25,186 bases of DNA, from the NCBI GenBank assembly GCA_002441395.1, contig DJVZ01000031.1, positions 12,567-37,752 on the forward strand, read 5' to 3'. This DNA comes from Spirochaetaceae bacterium UBA6243 (GTDB lineage: Bacteria; Spirochaetota; Spirochaetia; Treponematales; Rectinemataceae). The notes beneath the pieces were generated by a model. It made no database searches. It was not told the origin of the DNA and worked only from the letters and a program-made list of their open reading frames with translations. The translations under genes were made by a program, and so were the position numbers. This document shows, one piece after another, positions 14,583-23,398 of the stretch. The number at the start of each line of letters is the position of its first letter. The stretch's first letter is position 1.

Positions 14583-16115
14583 ATGACTGAAGCCTTGGCA
14601 ATGAAAGGCATAGTGAAGTGTTTCGGTACTCTCATCGCCAATGATCATGTGGATTTTTCCGCGTATAAGGGTGAGGTGCACGCGCTGGTAGGGGAGAATG
14701 GTGCGGGGAAAACCACGCTGATGAACATTCTCTATGGAGTGCTGACTCCCAATGCCGGGACTATCGAAATAGACGGCCGAGAGGTTGAGATCCCGAGTCC
14801 ATCTGTCGCCATCAAGCTTGGCGTCGGGATGGTACATCAGCACTTCAAGCTCGTGCCGTCGCTGAGCGTCGCGGAAAATGTGGTGCTGGGACAGGAGCCG
14901 GGGAGGCGCTTTCTCCTCGACTCGGTGCTCGCGAAAAAACAGGTTGAAGAGATTGCCACGGAAAAACTGGGTATCCCGATCGATCCGGACGCGATAGTCG
15001 CCGATCTGCCCGTAGGACTTCAGCAGCAGGTGGAGATCATCAAGATGCTCTACCGGGAAGCTCAGCTGCTTATTCTCGACGAACCGACCGCGGTCCTCAC
15101 CCCCCAGGAGACCGAAGAGCTTTTCAAGACGCTGAAGAAACTGGCCGACAGCGGGAGGACGATCATTTTCATCACGCACAAGCTCAATGAGGTGATGAGT
15201 GTATCGGACCGCGTCACGGTGATGCGCGCGGGGAAATTGGTGACGACGATCGACACTTTGCAGACTTCGGCCGAACAGCTGGCGGAGAAGATGGTGGGGA
15301 GGTCCGTGCTCTTCAGGGTGGAAAAAAAGCCCTCCGTGCCGGGACAGGTGTTGATGGAAGTAAGGAACCTCAGGGTCAACAATTCCAGGGGACTTGAGGC
15401 CGTGTGCGGTCTGAGCCTGCGGATTCACGAGAATGAGATCGTGGGCCTTGCCGGCGTCCAAGGGAACGGACAGGACGAATTGGTCGAGGCGATTTCGGGG
15501 CTCCGCCAGATAAGTGGAGGCAACATTTTCCTGGAAGGGAAAAACATAAGCTCGGCTTCTCCCAGACAGATCCGTGACATGGGCGCCGCGTACATTCCTT
15601 CCGACAGAACGACGATCGGGCTGTCGGTGAACGACACAATCTGGAAGAACATGATCCTCGGGCACCACAGCTCCAAGGAATTCGGCAGGGGCCTCAGCTT
15701 GGACAAGAGAAAGGCGAACGCGTTCACCGAGGAGATGATAGAGAAATTTGACATTCGCGGGGCCTCTCCCCAGGCGGCGGCGAAGTCCCTCTCCGGAGGC
15801 AATCAGCAGAAAATCGTGCTGGCGCGCGAATTGTCCAGAGGCGGCAAGATCGTCATCGCCGACCAGCCGTCGCGGGGCGTGGACATCGGTGCCATAGAAT
15901 TCATACACAGGCAGCTGGTCGCCATGCGGGATCTCGGATGTGGAGTGTTTCTCATTTCAGCCGACCTCGATGAGATATTTTCGCTTTCCGACAGGATATT
16001 AGTGATTTTTAAGGGACGAATTATGGGAGAATTGCCATCTTCGGAAGCCTCGGTCGAGGAAGTCGGCAGGATGATGGCGGGAATCGCTATCGGTGGAGAT
16101 ACTCAAATTGGCTAA
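14583..16115 (+). CDS. Nucleoside/sugar ABC transporter ATP-binding protein, double-domain (YufO/RbsA type)
   Basis: The 510-residue cytoplasmic ATPase has two tandem nucleotide-binding domains. The first is complete: Walker A GENGAGKTT (37-45), signature LPVGLQQQVE (about 142-151), Walker B LLILDEPTAVL and an ITHKLNEV H-loop. The second is degenerate at Walker A (VQGNGQDE), keeps LSGGNQQ (403-409), and has DQPSRGVD in place of the DEP Walker B, a pattern usual for this class. The ATG at 14583 follows AAAGGAG by 9 bases; the longer frame from 14517 would start inside the hairpin leader and lacks a site. It powers the two permeases that follow, with its 3' end overlapping the first one. Confidence 0.95.
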   Translation: MTEALAMKGIVKCFGTLIANDHVDFSAYKGEVHALVGENGAGKTTLMNILYGVLTPNAGTIEIDGREVEIPSPSVAIKLGVGMVHQHFKLVPSLSVAENVVLGQEPGRRFLLDSVLAKKQVEEIATEKLGIPIDPDAIVADLPVGLQQQVEIIKMLYREAQLLILDEPTAVLTPQETEELFKTLKKLADSGRTIIFITHKLNEVMSVSDRVTVMRAGKLVTTIDTLQTSAEQLAEKMVGRSVLFRVEKKPSVPGQVLMEVRNLRVNNSRGLEAVCGLSLRIHENEIVGLAGVQGNGQDELVEAISGLRQISGGNIFLEGKNISSASPRQIRDMGAAYIPSDRTTIGLSVNDTIWKNMILGHHSSKEFGRGLSLDKRKANAFTEEMIEKFDIRGASPQAAAKSLSGGNQQKIVLARELSRGGKIVIADQPSRGVDIGAIEFIHRQLVAMRDLGCGVFLISADLDEIFSLSDRILVIFKGRIMGELPSSEASVEEVGRMMAGIAIGGDTQIG

Positions 16116-17238
16116 TTCAACAAACAGTGTGGCGGTCGAGACGAGGCGCGCTTCTCGTTCGGCCACCGCAAAGAAAATTACCGTCGAGATCGGCAGACCG
16201 ATCATCACAATTTTCATCGCGCTCCTCATCGGTGGCGTGATCATCCTCCTTATGGGGGAAGATCCGATCTTCGCCTATGGCATGCTGTTTAGGGGCGCGT
16301 TCAAGGGCATGAGCAACATAATCGCGACCCTCCAGAACACCACGCCGCTTCTCTACACGGGGCTGGCAGTTTCTCTCGCCTTCCGGTCAAATGTGGTGAA
16401 TATTGGCGTGGAGGGGCAGATGCTGTTCGGCGCGCTCGCAGCGGGCATCGTCGGCTATTACGTCCACCTTCCATGGTTCCTGCACCTGCCCTTGGCCATC
16501 GCGGCCGCCGGGCTTGCCGGCGCCCTGTGGGCCTACATCCCCGCCATTCTGAAGGCCAAACTGAACGTGAACGAGATGGTCGTCTGCCTCATGCTTAACC
16601 CCATCGCCCAGCTCATCACAAGCTATATTTCCTCCTATCCCCTCAAGGCTCCGGGGCCGACAAACAAGACATACGACATACTGCAGACGGCGAAGTTGCC
16701 ACAGTTTTCGAAGTCTTCCCAGTTCAACGCTGGCTTTTTCATAGCCCTGGTCCTTCTCCTGATCTTCTGGTACGTGAACAACCATACCAAGAAGGGATAC
16801 GAGTGGGAGCTGATCGGGCAGAATCCATCCTTCGCGCGCTATGGCGGCATCAACGTCGAGAAGAACATTGTCCAGGTATTCCTCGTGTCCGGCATGATCG
16901 GCGGACTGGCGGGGGCCGAACAGGCGCTCGGCGTGTACGGCGCCTTCTACAACGGCTTTTCTCCGGGCTATGGCTTTGACGGCATCGCTGTCGCCATGCT
17001 CGCCAAATTCAATCCTCTCGTCATCTCCCTGTCGGCGCTTCTGCTTGGGGCACTCAATAGCGGAAGTATAGTCATGCAGATGATGACGTCGGTCACACGC
17101 GATCTCGTGAAGGTTTTGCAGGCCATCATCGTGCTTCTCTTGGCGGCCAATTTTACGCTGGAAATGTTCCGGAAAAAGAGAAAAGACGATGAGACTCTCA
17201 AAAAGCGGCCGAAAACGGAGAGAAAAAATCATGAATGA
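16093..17238 (+). CDS. Nucleoside-type ABC transporter permease (YufP/BmpC family)
   Basis: This inner-membrane protein of up to 381 residues belongs to the branched BPD_transp_2 permease class, with about eight hydrophobic segments from residue 36 onward. Typical stretches are TPLLYTGLAVSLAFRSNVVNIGVEGQM (about 79-105), AKLNVNEMVVCLMLNPIA and GYEWELIGQNPSFARYGGINV, the last being the cytoplasmic loop that contacts the ATPase. The C-terminus is strongly charged. The 5' end is uncertain: GTG at 16093 gives the longest form and overlaps the ATPase gene by 23 bases, whereas TTG at 16108 has a better-placed GGTGGAG site. It pairs with the following permease to form the channel. Confidence 0.9.
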   Translation: MEILKLANSTNSVAVETRRASRSATAKKITVEIGRPIITIFIALLIGGVIILLMGEDPIFAYGMLFRGAFKGMSNIIATLQNTTPLLYTGLAVSLAFRSNVVNIGVEGQMLFGALAAGIVGYYVHLPWFLHLPLAIAAAGLAGALWAYIPAILKAKLNVNEMVVCLMLNPIAQLITSYISSYPLKAPGPTNKTYDILQTAKLPQFSKSSQFNAGFFIALVLLLIFWYVNNHTKKGYEWELIGQNPSFARYGGINVEKNIVQVFLVSGMIGGLAGAEQALGVYGAFYNGFSPGYGFDGIAVAMLAKFNPLVISLSALLLGALNSGSIVMQMMTSVTRDLVKVLQAIIVLLLAANFTLEMFRKKRKDDETLKKRPKTERKNHE

Positions 17239-18157
17239 CATTCTAACTCTGGACCTCATCACCACCATAATCAGAATATCGACGCCGCTGGCTTTCGCCG
17301 CGCTTGGTGGACTCCTGACCTTCAAGGCAGGGATCCTGAATATCGCGATGGACGGATTCATGCTCATGGCCGCTTTCGTCGGCGTAGGCACCGCGTATTT
17401 TACGGGGAACCTCTATATTTCTGTTGTGGCAGCCGTCCTCTCATCGATGATCCTTTCTGCCCTGTTCGGGTATTTCAATCTGAAATTCAAAGCCAACATT
17501 TTCATCGCTGGAACCGCGATAGGCATATTGGCTTCGGGGCTGACCGCAGTCCTCCTCAAAGGTGTCTTCGGTCAGATGGGTGTCTTCACCGCAGGCAAGG
17601 TACTGCGTTTTCCCCAATACAATATTCCGATTATCAAGGACATACCCGTACTGCGTGAGTTGTTCAGCGGATATACGATACTTGTCTATATGGCATATAT
17701 TTTGACCCCTGTCGTCAGCTTTGTACTCTACAGGACAAAATGGGGTCTCCGCGTGAGGGCGGTGGGGGAAAGCCCCGATGCCGCCGCTTCCCTAGGAATC
17801 AATGTCTTCTCGATCAAAATGCAGACCGTCATTTTGAGTGGATTCTTCTGCGGCTTGGCGGGGGCCTATCTTTCGCTCGACTATGTGAGCCTGTTCAGCC
17901 GGGACATGACGGGAGATCGCGGACTGATAGCGCTGGCTGCCATATTCTTCGCCAAGGGCGATCCTGTGAGAACCGTCGCGGTTACGCTTCTTTTTGGCAC
18001 CGCGCAGGGGCTATCGGTGCGCATGCAGCTCACCGCCGGAATTGCCCCGCAGATTATGCAGATCATTCCCTATTTTGTCACAATGCTTGCCCTCATCATC
18101 GTAGGCGTTCAGGCCAAGCGCAAGCACTTCAATATCGAGGCGACAACGGCGAGATGA
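17231..18157 (+). CDS. Nucleoside-type ABC transporter permease (YufQ family)
   Basis: The 308-residue second permease of the BMP-type importer has about eight hydrophobic segments. The family's opening LAFAALGGLLTFKAGILNIAMDGFMLMAAFVG lies at about 20-50, and the cytoplasmic loop KWGLRVRAVGESPDAAASLGINV lies near 173-195. The ATG at 17231 follows GGAGAG by 8 bases and overlaps the end of the first permease by 8 bases, so the two are coupled. With the binding protein (13457), ATPase (14583) and first permease it makes a complete importer. Confidence 0.93.
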   Translation: MNDILTLDLITTIIRISTPLAFAALGGLLTFKAGILNIAMDGFMLMAAFVGVGTAYFTGNLYISVVAAVLSSMILSALFGYFNLKFKANIFIAGTAIGILASGLTAVLLKGVFGQMGVFTAGKVLRFPQYNIPIIKDIPVLRELFSGYTILVYMAYILTPVVSFVLYRTKWGLRVRAVGESPDAAASLGINVFSIKMQTVILSGFFCGLAGAYLSLDYVSLFSRDMTGDRGLIALAAIFFAKGDPVRTVAVTLLFGTAQGLSVRMQLTAGIAPQIMQIIPYFVTMLALIIVGVQAKRKHFNIEATTAR

Positions 18158-18190
18158 GTATTGCCCGCATTGCCTGAAGGAGGAATACCG

Positions 18191-19018
18191 ATGCTGGACG
18201 CATCTAAACCCACGAGTGAAGCTGGAAAGCAGTATCATATCGATTGTTCCAAGGGAGATTTGTCTCGCTATGTGCTGTTGCCCGGAGATCCCTTCCGTGT
18301 GCCGATCATAGGATCGTACTGGGATTCCTGCCAGGAAATCTCCCATCACAGAGAATACCGGTCGGCTACGGGCGAATACAGGGGTGTCGCAATATCGGCG
18401 TGTTCGACCGGCATCGGCGGTCCTTCCACGGAAATCGCCGTCAACGAGCTGGCGGTCATCAGGTGCGATACTCTCATCCGCGTGGGAACCGCGGGCGGGT
18501 TGCGCCCCGACATCGCGTGCGGTGATATGATCATATCCACCGGCTCCGTGCGGTTTGATGGTTCGTCAGGCCACTATGTATGGCCCGAATATCCGGCGAT
18601 AGCCAACTATGAAGTCGTAATGGCGCTCATCGAGGCCTGCGAAGTACTTGGCTTTACCTATCATCTGGGCGTCACCGCCTCGGTGAGCTCGTTCTATGCC
18701 GGACAGGCGAGGCCCTCCTTCCATGATTATTTTCCAAGTTCAAAGAGACACCTCATCGAGGATCTGATAGCCGCCGGCGTTGTCAATTTTGAGATGGAGT
18801 CGGGAACGCTTTTTACTTTGGCCGGACTTTTTGGTTTGAGGGCTGGCATGGTGTGCGCGGCGAACGCGAATCGGATTACGAACGAGTGGAAGGTCGGGGA
18901 CAACGAGGAGAATGTCGCCCGCGTCGGGACTGAGGCGGTTAGAATACTCGCGGGATGGGATCAAAAAAAGACTGAGAGTAACAGAAAATATTTATCCCCT
19001 TCCTTATTCAGAGACTAG
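18191..19018 (+). CDS. udp: Uridine phosphorylase family protein
   Basis: The 275-residue protein is a nucleoside phosphorylase I family enzyme, predicted to split a pyrimidine nucleoside and phosphate into base and ribose 1-phosphate in the cytoplasm. The phosphate-site motifs GDPFRVP (32-38) and RVGTAGG (97-103) are present, as is STGIGGPSTEIAVNEL (72-87). NFEMES (199-204) provides the ribose-binding Glu-Met-Glu. The Gln172/Arg174 pair in FYAGQARP matches the uracil-recognising Gln/Arg of E. coli Udp, supporting pyrimidine-type specificity. It is about 20 residues longer than E. coli Udp, mostly at the ends. The ATG at 18191 has AAGGAGG 7 bases upstream. It directly follows the BMP importer, which ties the transporter to nucleoside uptake. 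A modified nucleoside is possible. Confidence 0.88.
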   Translation: MLDASKPTSEAGKQYHIDCSKGDLSRYVLLPGDPFRVPIIGSYWDSCQEISHHREYRSATGEYRGVAISACSTGIGGPSTEIAVNELAVIRCDTLIRVGTAGGLRPDIACGDMIISTGSVRFDGSSGHYVWPEYPAIANYEVVMALIEACEVLGFTYHLGVTASVSSFYAGQARPSFHDYFPSSKRHLIEDLIAAGVVNFEMESGTLFTLAGLFGLRAGMVCAANANRITNEWKVGDNEENVARVGTEAVRILAGWDQKKTESNRKYLSPSLFRD

Positions 19019-19054
19019 GGCAGGCGCGACCGCCATCGATCAGGAGCAGAATGA

Positions 19055-19822
19055 ATGTATACGAAGACAAAAAAAATCGCGATTCTCCCGCCGATTCCCG
19101 TACTCGAATTTGAGAGGGCACGCAGACAAAATCAGTATGAAAAGTTTGCCGCTCCGGGGACTTCGGTAGATGTGCGCATCCTTAAAGGTGGACCTGAGCT
19201 TACGGACAGAGAGTATGAGCTGTTTTGGTCCACAGGGTTCATGATCCTGGAGGCAGAACAGGCAGCGTCGGAAGGGATTGATGGAATCCTGATCGACTGC
19301 ACGGCGGACCCGGGAATCGAGCAGATTGCCGAAGCCGTCGATGTGCCAGTCATCGGGGCATTGTCGGCTGGAGTACATTTGGCGCTGCAGGTGGGCAGAA
19401 AATTCTCGGTGCTGGCGCTGGACGCCCAGTGGGAGAGGATGGTCCGATCCAGGCTGCGGGATTACGGACTTACCGGGCACCTCGCGTCGATTGAGACTGT
19501 TGGCAAGCACGTATACCAGCCCGCGCGGGGCAGAAACATGGTGGAGGGTGAGGCGGCCGCATTTATCAATCTGCTCAGGGCGGCGGGCGAGAAGGCCTTG
19601 ACGGCCGGTGCCGACAGCATCATATTAGGTTCGACCACGATTATTGATGGTATCGCTGAGCTGGAAAATATGCTGAGAATTCCCGTTATCGCCCCCGGCA
19701 TCGCGGCGCTGAAGACTCTGGAGATGATGATAGAGTTGGGAATCAGGCAGTCCAGGCGCGCATTTCCGAAACCCGCGATCGCGTACGGCACGAAGATGGC
19801 AGGCCTCTTGCATATCCAATGA
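19055..19822 (+). CDS. Asp/Glu/hydantoin racemase superfamily protein with one catalytic Cys replaced
   Basis: This 255-residue protein has the two-domain fold pattern of the Asp/Glu/hydantoin racemase superfamily. The first catalytic position is kept as Cys82 in LIDCTADPGIEQI, followed by the usual DVPVIGALSAGVHLAL. The second, normally GC(A/T), is IILGSTTIIDG with Ser193. Two-Cys racemases use both thiols for two-base proton transfer, and arylmalonate decarboxylase works with only one, so this enzyme may be a racemase with a Ser base, an isomerase, a decarboxylase or a lyase. The ATG at 19055 follows AGGAG by 8 bases. It lies 36 bases after the uridine phosphorylase gene and overlaps the HAD gene. 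Nearby hydantoinase-like genes make a cyclic ureide or its amino-acid product a plausible substrate. Confidence 0.82.
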   Translation: MYTKTKKIAILPPIPVLEFERARRQNQYEKFAAPGTSVDVRILKGGPELTDREYELFWSTGFMILEAEQAASEGIDGILIDCTADPGIEQIAEAVDVPVIGALSAGVHLALQVGRKFSVLALDAQWERMVRSRLRDYGLTGHLASIETVGKHVYQPARGRNMVEGEAAAFINLLRAAGEKALTAGADSIILGSTTIIDGIAELENMLRIPVIAPGIAALKTLEMMIELGIRQSRRAFPKPAIAYGTKMAGLLHIQ

Positions 19823-20484
19823 AGGTTTACGAAACAATTCTCTTTGATCTGGACGGAACTCTCACGGATCCGAAGCAGGGGATGGTAAAGTCATTCCAGT
19901 ATGCGCTGAGTTTTTTTAAGATCGAGGATCCCGATCTTTCGATGCTCGAGAAATGCATTGGTCCTCCATTACAGGACTCATTCTCGGAATATTTTGGATT
20001 CTCCGGAAAAGACACGGAGATGGCGATAAAGAAGTACCGGGAATATTTTTCCGAGAGGGGCCTTTTTGAGAACGAAGTCTACGCCGGCATTCCGGAGTTG
20101 CTCGAGGCGCTCCGCGAAGACGGCCGGATGCTGATTTTAGCCACTTCAAAGCCCGCATTGTACTCGAGAAAGATTTTGGAGCATTTTTCTCTCCGGAAAT
20201 ACTTCGCTTTCATATCCGGAAGCACTATGAGCGGAAGCCGTCTCAGGAAAGCCGACATCATACGCTATGGACTCAAAAAACGCCCTCCCGCCACCAGTGC
20301 GGCCGTTGTGATGGTCGGCGACAGAAAGCATGACGTGATCGGCGCCAAGGAGGCTGGCGTTGATTCGATAGGGGTGCTCTACGGTTATGGCTCTCGTGCC
20401 GAAATGGAAGCCTGTGCCCCGGACGCCATTATCCCCAGTGTCGACGCGCTGAAAAAGTTTTTTCTGGAGGACGGGCGTCCATAG
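19819..20484 (+). CDS. HAD-family phosphatase, 5'-nucleotidase/phosphoglycolate phosphatase-like
   Basis: The 221-residue HAD subfamily IA hydrolase has all four motifs: FDLDGT (Asp10 nucleophile, Asp12), LATSKP (Thr109/Ser110), Lys144 in RLRKADII and VGDRKHD (Asp168, Asp172). The GPPLQDSF and YGYGSRAEME stretches match the bacterial subgroup annotated as 5'-nucleotidase-like phosphatases rather than classical Gph. The start overlaps the preceding stop by four bases (ATGA), so it is co-translated with the racemase-like protein. As last gene of the ten-gene operon it may dephosphorylate a nucleotide or sugar phosphate of the pathway. The substrate is not readable from sequence. Confidence 0.85.
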   Translation: MKVYETILFDLDGTLTDPKQGMVKSFQYALSFFKIEDPDLSMLEKCIGPPLQDSFSEYFGFSGKDTEMAIKKYREYFSERGLFENEVYAGIPELLEALREDGRMLILATSKPALYSRKILEHFSLRKYFAFISGSTMSGSRLRKADIIRYGLKKRPPATSAAVVMVGDRKHDVIGAKEAGVDSIGVLYGYGSRAEMEACAPDAIIPSVDALKKFFLEDGRP

Positions 20485-20505
20485 CCTCGCCATCAGAAAT
20501 GCACA

Positions 20506-21906
20506 TCATGTTGAGTTTCCAAAAAACCTGGGGAGATAACGGCCGAAACCCTTTTGCGCGATGATTCCCCGTTCGGCGTCAAACACCACTTCTCCTCTCA
20601 CGAGAGTTGCGCGTATTGTCCCATGGCGTGGCATACTTTCATAGGGCGTGTAGTCGTTCCTTTCAAACATGGACCTCTTGGAGAATATGACGTCGGGCCT
20701 CGGGTCGATGATGGCGATGTCCGCGTCGGAACCCGCGACGATGGTTCCCTTCCGGGGATACAGGCCGAGATATTTGGCGGGATTTGTGGACACGACCTCG
20801 ACGAAGCGGCGCAATGAAAGACGATGGGCACAGACTCCTTCCGAATAGAGCAGAAGGAGCCTGGGTTCTATACCCGGCAATCCATTCGGGACTTTCAGAA
20901 AATCGGAGGGGGACTGGTCTTTCTGGCCATGCAGGTTGAAAGGGCAGTGGTCGGACGAAACGATATCCAGCGAACCCTCCGCCAGGCCGGACCAAAGTGG
21001 CTCAAAATTGGACCTGTCGCGCAGTGGAGGATTGAGCGTATATTTCAACGCTTCCTGGTAGTTTAATTTGTATTTTTCATCGGAGAGCAGAAGATATTGT
21101 GGGCAAGTTTCGGCTACGACACTGCATCCCGCGGCTCTGGCCTTTTTTATCTCGCCAAGAGCTTGGGCGGAAGAGATGTGGACGGCATAAATCGGCATTC
21201 CTGTCAGCCTGGCGAGATAGGCCGCTCTCGACAGACCTTCCGCTTCGATGACTTCAGGTCTATTGCGCCCATAGTTGGAGAGGTCGGCCCGTTCGGCACT
21301 GGTAAGCGCGCCTGTCGCAAACTGTTCCATCCCGAGATTCCCACCATTCACCAAAAGCTGCCCGCCGCACTTTCTCAGAATTTCCATCACTCTCAAAATA
21401 TCGCGATCGTTCATCGCGATATCCGAGCCGAGAAAGACCTTGAATCCCGGGTAGCCCGCAGCGACAAGGCGTGGAATTTCTCCCAGCATGGAGGGGGACA
21501 GGCTTGAGAGAGTCTGCTGAAAGCAGTAATCCGAAACGACATTCTCGTCGCCCGCTATCCTTGCCCCTCTGATATTCTCGGCGAGAGATTCGTCTGTCCG
21601 AGGAGCCGGCAGAAAGACCGCTATTGTCGTAGTACCGCCCGCCACGGCGGAGCAGGTGCCGGACCAGTAATCGTCGTTCGAGCGGAAGCCTTTGAGGGGA
21701 AAGTCGATATGTGTATGAGCGTCGATCCCGCCGGGAACAATGATGCAGTCTTGGGCGTCAATGATTTCGAGCTCCTTTTCAGAGGCGCTATCGCCCAGGT
21801 CATCAAAATGACCGATGCCGGCGATTTTATCTCCCTCAATCAAGACGTCGGCCATGAAGATCCCCGAAGCCGCCACGACCGTGCCGCCCCGAACAAGCTT
21901 CTTCAT
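20506..21906 (-). CDS. Cyclic amidohydrolase, hydantoinase/dihydropyrimidinase-like, with a missing metal ligand
   Basis: The 466-residue TIM-barrel amidohydrolase resembles D-hydantoinase, dihydropyrimidinase and allantoinase. Visible metal ligands are His64 and His66 (DAHTHID), Lys156 (GFKVFLG, to be carboxylated), His243 (AVHISS) and Asp319 (SSDHCPF). The expected VHxEN motif reads VNGGN, so the second-metal His is Asn187. The C-terminal GLYPRKGTIVAGSDADIAIIDP is typical of the family. It may bind a single metal, use Asn as a poor ligand, or have lost hydrolase activity. The ATG at 21906 has TAAGGA about 5 bases upstream and follows its paralogue by 7 bases. It converges on the HAD gene with a 21-base gap. 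Confidence 0.88.
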   Translation of the reverse strand: MKKLVRGGTVVAASGIFMADVLIEGDKIAGIGHFDDLGDSASEKELEIIDAQDCIIVPGGIDAHTHIDFPLKGFRSNDDYWSGTCSAVAGGTTTIAVFLPAPRTDESLAENIRGARIAGDENVVSDYCFQQTLSSLSPSMLGEIPRLVAAGYPGFKVFLGSDIAMNDRDILRVMEILRKCGGQLLVNGGNLGMEQFATGALTSAERADLSNYGRNRPEVIEAEGLSRAAYLARLTGMPIYAVHISSAQALGEIKKARAAGCSVVAETCPQYLLLSDEKYKLNYQEALKYTLNPPLRDRSNFEPLWSGLAEGSLDIVSSDHCPFNLHGQKDQSPSDFLKVPNGLPGIEPRLLLLYSEGVCAHRLSLRRFVEVVSTNPAKYLGLYPRKGTIVAGSDADIAIIDPRPDVIFSKRSMFERNDYTPYESMPRHGTIRATLVRGEVVFDAERGIIAQKGFGRYLPRFFGNST

Positions 21907-21913
21907 TCTGTCC

Positions 21914-23290
21914 TTACTTTCTGATCGCGTTGAGCAGGTTTGCCTTGCGCCTCAGTCCCAGCGTCCTACCCGAATCCACGGCTATTTCACCGCGCACTAT
22001 CACCGTATGGGGCCAGGCGGAGAATTCATAGCCGGAGAAGGGCGAATAGTCGGAGATGGACCCTAGCTCGGCCGGATCAACGAACTTCTTTATTCCCGTA
22101 TCCATGATCACGATGTCCGCGTCGCTGCCCACGGAGAGAGAGCCTTTTCGCGGATACAGACCGACTTGCCGCGCCGCGATTTCGCTGGTGACCTGTACAA
22201 TCCTCGTGAGGGGTATCCGGCGTTTGTGAAATCCTTCGCTGAAAAGTATAGGGAGTATGAACGCGTTGTCGGGCAGACCGGCAAATCCGTTCCAGAGCTC
22301 GCTCTTATGTCGCCTGAGCCATGCGTTGTGATCTGAGCCGATCATGACCAGAGGATATCTGGCAATCGCCTCCCACAGACGTTCCTGGTCCTTTTTACTT
22401 CGTATGGGGGGACTGACTTTGCCTAGGCTACCCATATCCATGTCGTTGGACAGCGCCAGATAGTGGGGGCAGGTCTCCAGTACTGGACTGATCGCCCCGT
22501 ATTTCTCGATAAGATCGACGGTGTCGCTCGCGCTGACATGGGCGATCGCGACTCTGTTGCCGATTTTTGTGGAGAAATAGAGTATTTTGTTCGCCGATTC
22601 GCTTTCGACAATCGAAGGGCGAGTAGATTCCCACGCCGCGAGACTCTGCTCTGAGTTCCGCTGGTTTTTGGCCATGAAGTATTCAATTAAGTCCGGATTT
22701 TCACAGTGCACGATAGGCAATCCCCTGAACCGCTTGAGAGCCGCGAAAGCTTCGAGCACCTGACCGTCACTGAGGCTGGTCAACCCTCCAAGCTTGTGCG
22801 CCTCTTCGCCCTTATATGGCAAGTAGATCTTGAAGGATGTAAGCCCAAGCTTCTTGACATAAAGCGGCAGGTTGTCTATGTGCAGCTGACTCAGCAGACC
22901 GCCATGCAACTTTATGTCGATGACACTGTCCTCTTTTACCCATTTCTGATAATCCGCGATAGTCGTTTCGTAAGAGGACTCGCTGAACATGTAGTTGAGG
23001 GCTGTCGTCGTTCCTCCATACAGTGAAGATGCTGTCTCCGTCCGGAAATTTTCTTCTTTTGATGCTTGAGGCCGGTAGTGCCCCGTCCCCGGAATCTGGC
23101 CTATGTGGCAGTGGCTGTCCACGGCACCCGGGACGACAAATCGACCTTCCGCGTCGATGGTGGTCCTCGCCTCAATCTGGAGGCTCCGGGAGACCTTGCC
23201 GACAATCTTGCCCTTGTCGATACAGATGTTTTCCTCCGAAATGCCTCTTCCGTCGACGACTTTCGCATTTTTTACGAAAAGATTGATCAT
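21914..23290 (-). CDS. Cyclic amidohydrolase, hydantoinase/dihydropyrimidinase-like
   Basis: The 458-residue amidohydrolase carries the complete di-metal set: His60 and His62 (DSHCHI), Lys154 (SFKIYLP, carboxylated bridging Lys), His195 (VHCEN), His251 (AHVSA) and Asp320 (GSDHNAW). It is predicted to open the ring of a cyclic ureide (hydantoin, dihydropyrimidine or allantoin type) in the cytoplasm. GLYPRKGSLSVGSDADIVIMD near residue 380 matches the same region of the downstream paralogue, so the two genes probably arose by duplication. The ATG at 23290 has AAAGGAGG 5 bases upstream, an excellent site. It is the first gene after the promoter at 23505-23533, with a long leader of about 210 bases. 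Exact substrate is not determined; no carbamoylase or dihydropyrimidine dehydrogenase is in the window. Confidence 0.9.
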   Translation of the reverse strand: MINLFVKNAKVVDGRGISEENICIDKGKIVGKVSRSLQIEARTTIDAEGRFVVPGAVDSHCHIGQIPGTGHYRPQASKEENFRTETASSLYGGTTTALNYMFSESSYETTIADYQKWVKEDSVIDIKLHGGLLSQLHIDNLPLYVKKLGLTSFKIYLPYKGEEAHKLGGLTSLSDGQVLEAFAALKRFRGLPIVHCENPDLIEYFMAKNQRNSEQSLAAWESTRPSIVESESANKILYFSTKIGNRVAIAHVSASDTVDLIEKYGAISPVLETCPHYLALSNDMDMGSLGKVSPPIRSKKDQERLWEAIARYPLVMIGSDHNAWLRRHKSELWNGFAGLPDNAFILPILFSEGFHKRRIPLTRIVQVTSEIAARQVGLYPRKGSLSVGSDADIVIMDTGIKKFVDPAELGSISDYSPFSGYEFSAWPHTVIVRGEIAVDSGRTLGLRRKANLLNAIRK

Positions 23291-23398
23291 GGTAACCTCC
23301 TTTGGAATGGTCCAGTGGCGCTACGCTGCATGTGCGCGGGCTTGGACGGTCGTCCGCGATACGCCCCACATCGCTTCACGCGTTATTTTTCTTTCTCT

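Noticed and set aside
14508..15908. 466-codon open frame on the minus strand
   Set aside because: It is antisense to the ABC ATPase gene with intact Walker and signature motifs; there is no ribosome site or family resemblance.
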